64,000 bases of DNA from Azospirillum sp. B510. Its GTDB lineage: Bacteria; Pseudomonadota; Alphaproteobacteria; Azospirillales; Azospirillaceae. This document shows positions 62,383 through 64,000 of this stretch, piece after piece; the first letter of the stretch is position 1; every line of letters starts with the position of its first letter. The position numbers were made by a program, and so were the translations under genes. The notes under the pieces are model-generated. The model searched no databases. It had not been told where the DNA came from and saw only the letters and a program-made list of their open reading frames with translations. Location: positions 649,001 to 713,000 of the forward strand of contig NC_013854.1 of NCBI RefSeq assembly GCF_000010725.1. The letters are read 5' to 3'.

Positions 62383-62703
62383 TCAGTCCCGGTTCACCTG
62401 CTGCCGCGCGATGTCGAGGAACTGCGCCATCTGCTTCTCCACCCGGTGATCGGAGATGTCGACGCCGCGGGCGTGCAGGTCGGTGCGCAGCCGGTCGCGG
62501 ATGTCGTGCGGGCCGGGGGTGGCGATGTCGGTGTCCACGATCTGGCGGGCATAGGCCTCGGCCTCGGCCCCGGACAGCCCCATCAGGTCGGCGGCCCATT
62601 CGCCGGCCAGCCGGTCGCGCCGGGCGCGGATGCGGAAGAGCAGGTCCTCGTCGTGCTGGAACTTGGTCTCGAAGGCCTTTTCGCGGTCGTCGAAGGTCGT
62701 CAT
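62383..62703 (-). CDS. F1-ATPase inhibitor subunit zeta (DUF1476)
   Basis: The 106-aa protein matches the alphaproteobacterial DUF1476 family: MTTFDDREKAFETKFQHDEDLLFRIRARRDRLAGEW (in parts), LMGLSGAEAEAYARQIVDTD and HRVEKQMAQFLDIARQQ. The zeta subunit inhibits ATP hydrolysis by the F1Fo ATPase in Paracoccus denitrificans by inserting its N-terminus in the rotor. GGAGCCTGGGTCCC precedes the ATG. It lies between NFG amidohydrolase and NRDE genes, convergent with the former. Confidence 0.92.
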   Translation of the reverse strand: MTTFDDREKAFETKFQHDEDLLFRIRARRDRLAGEWAADLMGLSGAEAEAYARQIVDTDIATPGPHDIRDRLRTDLHARGVDISDHRVEKQMAQFLDIARQQVNRD

Positions 62704-62875
62704 GGGACCCAGGCTCCTTTATTGGTTTCACTCCCCTTGGTAAGGATTATATAGCCCGGACGCGGGGTCCGTCACTGTCCCGCCGCGTCGCAGCCGAAGA
62801 TATTCCGCAACGTCTTCCAAAGCGTCGTCCGGCACCGCGTTTTCGAAGACCGCATCACGACAGACAGGGCAAGGC

Positions 62876-63649
62876 ATGTGCAGCGTGATCCTCCTGCGTA
62901 GACCGGACGCGACCTGGCCGCTGGCCCTCGCCGGGAACCGTGACGAGATGGCCGGGCGGCCCTGGCGGCCCCCCGCCCGCCATTGGCCCGACCGCCCCAA
63001 TGTGGTCGCCGGTCTCGACGAGCTGGCCGGCGGCTCCTGGATGGGGCTGAACGACGAGGGGGTGGCGGCGGTCATCCTCAACCGCTTCGGCACGCTGGGG
63101 CCGGAGGCCGGCAAGCGCTCGCGCGGCGAGCTGGTGCTGGACGCGCTCGACCATGCCGACGCCGCCGACGCGGCGCGCGGCTTCGCCCATCTCGACATCC
63201 GCGCCTACCGCCCCTTCAATCTGGTGATCGCCGACAACCGCGACGCCTATCTGGTGGTCCATCGCGGCGCCAACCCGCGCCACCGGCCGGAGGTGTCGTC
63301 GATCCCCGCCGGCGTCCACATGCTGACCGCCTTCGAGCTGGACGACCCGCAGGATCCGCGCACCGCCTTCTACCGCCCGCTGTTCGCCCATGCCGTGCCG
63401 CCCTCCGCCGACGCCGCCGACGCGGAGTCCTTCGGCTGGGGCGGCTGGCCCGAGCTGATGGGCAGCCGCATCTGGGAGGGGACGCCGGACGAGCGCGGCG
63501 CCATGGACTTCCTGCTGCCCGGCGGCTTCGGCACCTCGTCCAGCTCGCTGCTGGCGCTGCCCGCGGTGGAGCGCCCGGACCTGAAGCCGATCTGGCGCTT
63601 CGCCCCCGGCCGCCCGCACGCCGTGGACTATGCGCCGGTGGCGCTGTGA
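62876..63649 (+). CDS. NRDE family protein (TANGO2-like)
   Basis: The 257-aa protein starts MCSVILLRRPDATWPLALAGNRDEM, the family's Cys2 and NRDE signature. It continues DELAGGSWMGLNDEGVAAVILNRFGTLGPEAGKRSRGELVL (in parts). The nucleophile-like Cys2 resembles N-terminal nucleophile hydrolases. TANGO2 homologues have been linked to heme and lipid handling; the bacterial function is unsettled. AGGGCAAGG precedes the ATG. It precedes purC with 141 nt between. Confidence 0.88.
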   Translation: MCSVILLRRPDATWPLALAGNRDEMAGRPWRPPARHWPDRPNVVAGLDELAGGSWMGLNDEGVAAVILNRFGTLGPEAGKRSRGELVLDALDHADAADAARGFAHLDIRAYRPFNLVIADNRDAYLVVHRGANPRHRPEVSSIPAGVHMLTAFELDDPQDPRTAFYRPLFAHAVPPSADAADAESFGWGGWPELMGSRIWEGTPDERGAMDFLLPGGFGTSSSSLLALPAVERPDLKPIWRFAPGRPHAVDYAPVAL

Positions 63650-63694
63650 GGAATGGAGCGGCGGCGGCACAATCCTGCCCTCCGCCCCCCGTCG

Positions 63695-63723
63695 TTGTGT
63701 TCGCTCCCCCGGCTTGCTATATC
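63695..63723 (+). promoter_or_regulatory. Candidate purC promoter
   Basis: TTGTGT (63695-63700) and TATATC (63718-63723) are 17 nt apart, a typical alphaproteobacterial -35/-10 pair with the GCTATAT core. It lies about 70 nt before the purC ATG in the gap after the NRDE gene. Confidence 0.45.
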
Positions 63724-63790
63724 ACTGAAGCACATTCCTGGGCCGGCAAGCTCGCTTGACCGGTCCTTACGTATTTGGACGAAACACGCG

Positions 63791-64000
63791 ATGACACGAC
63801 GCCGGCGCATCTACGAAGGCAAGGCCAAGGTACTCTTCGAAGGTCCGGAGCCGGGCACCCTGGTGCAGTACTTCAAGGACGACGCCACCGCCTTCAACAA
63901 CCAGAAGAAGGGCGTCATCACCGGCAAGGGGGTGCTGAACAACCGCATCTCCGAGTATCTGATGAGCCGCCTGTCCGAGATCGGCGTGCCGACGCACTTC
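63791..64000 (+). CDS. purC: Phosphoribosylaminoimidazole-succinocarboxamide synthase (5' part)
   Basis: The first 70 codons run to the window edge and read [40 protein letters not shown] and [17 protein letters not shown], the diagnostic N-terminus of SAICAR synthase, which joins aspartate to CAIR in purine synthesis. The 3' part is outside. purS, purQ and purL commonly follow in this group. Confidence 0.96.
   Translation, partial: MTRRRRIYEGKAKVLFEGPEPGTLVQYFKDDATAFNNQKKGVITGKGVLNNRISEYLMSRLSEIGVPTHF

Overview
The window is GC-rich (roughly two thirds G+C) and reads as alphaproteobacterial chromosome, most like Azospirillum or related Rhodospirillales. This rests on the 1397-aa RpoB and 1390-aa RpoC, the small DUF1127 and DUF1476 (F1-ATPase zeta inhibitor) proteins, GTG starts next to strong GGAGG sites, and many transport and small-molecule genes of rhizosphere type. 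It is an inference from protein character; no database was searched.

Positions 1-30400 hold the core information-processing block, all on the + strand. It runs secE(end)-nusG-rplKA-rplJL-rpoBC, then two unrelated exported or small-molecule enzymes, then rpsL-rpsG-fusA-tuf (str), rpsJ-rplCDWB-rpsS-rplV-rpsC-rplP-rpmC-rpsQ (S10) and rplN-rplX-rplE-rpsN-rpsH-rplF-rplR-rpsE-rpmD-rplO-secY-adk (spc). Most junctions are tight (ATGA overlaps or gaps under 20 nt). The exceptions are leaders rich in stem-loops: before rplJ, between rplL and rpoB, between rpoB and rpoC, before rpsL, and a 537-bp region between tuf and rpsJ. The block ends at a strong terminator after adk; rpsM, rpsK, rpoA and rplQ do not follow.

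Positions 30400-64000 are a mosaic of small transcription units on both strands: an FCD-type GntR regulator with a probable self-operator, an EamA exporter, a cysteine-rich lipoprotein, an N-formylglutamate amidohydrolase-family enzyme next to a YbdK-type carboxylate-amine ligase, a ferric-type ABC importer, metY behind an apparent attenuator, a two-PAS histidine kinase, queC, a divergent tripartite tricarboxylate transporter (tctC / tctBA), a cupin, a HAD phosphatase, a DUF1127 protein, an ornithine/lysine decarboxylase with a long leader, MgtC, a Bcr/CflA exporter, ribF, a MaoC hydratase, RlpA, a lysophospholipase-like hydrolase with a DUF6352 protein, an AI-2E permease, CreA, an M14 deacylase-like enzyme, a second N-formylglutamate amidohydrolase, the ATPase zeta inhibitor, an NRDE protein and the start of purC.

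The strongest candidate for something undescribed is the roughly 330-nt leader of the decarboxylase. It carries a 40-codon upstream ORF with a strong ribosome site, an internal hairpin, a second hairpin laid over its stop codon, and a 7-nt segment exactly complementary to the decarboxylase ribosome site. Other points of interest are three loci where a terminator sits between the likely promoter and the first gene (rpsL, rpsJ, metY), twin GCGA-capped hairpins after tuf, an exported hydrolase that has lost its nucleophile serine, and two small proteins (58 and 77 aa) that are easy to miss. I saw no CRISPR array, insertion sequence, rRNA or tRNA.
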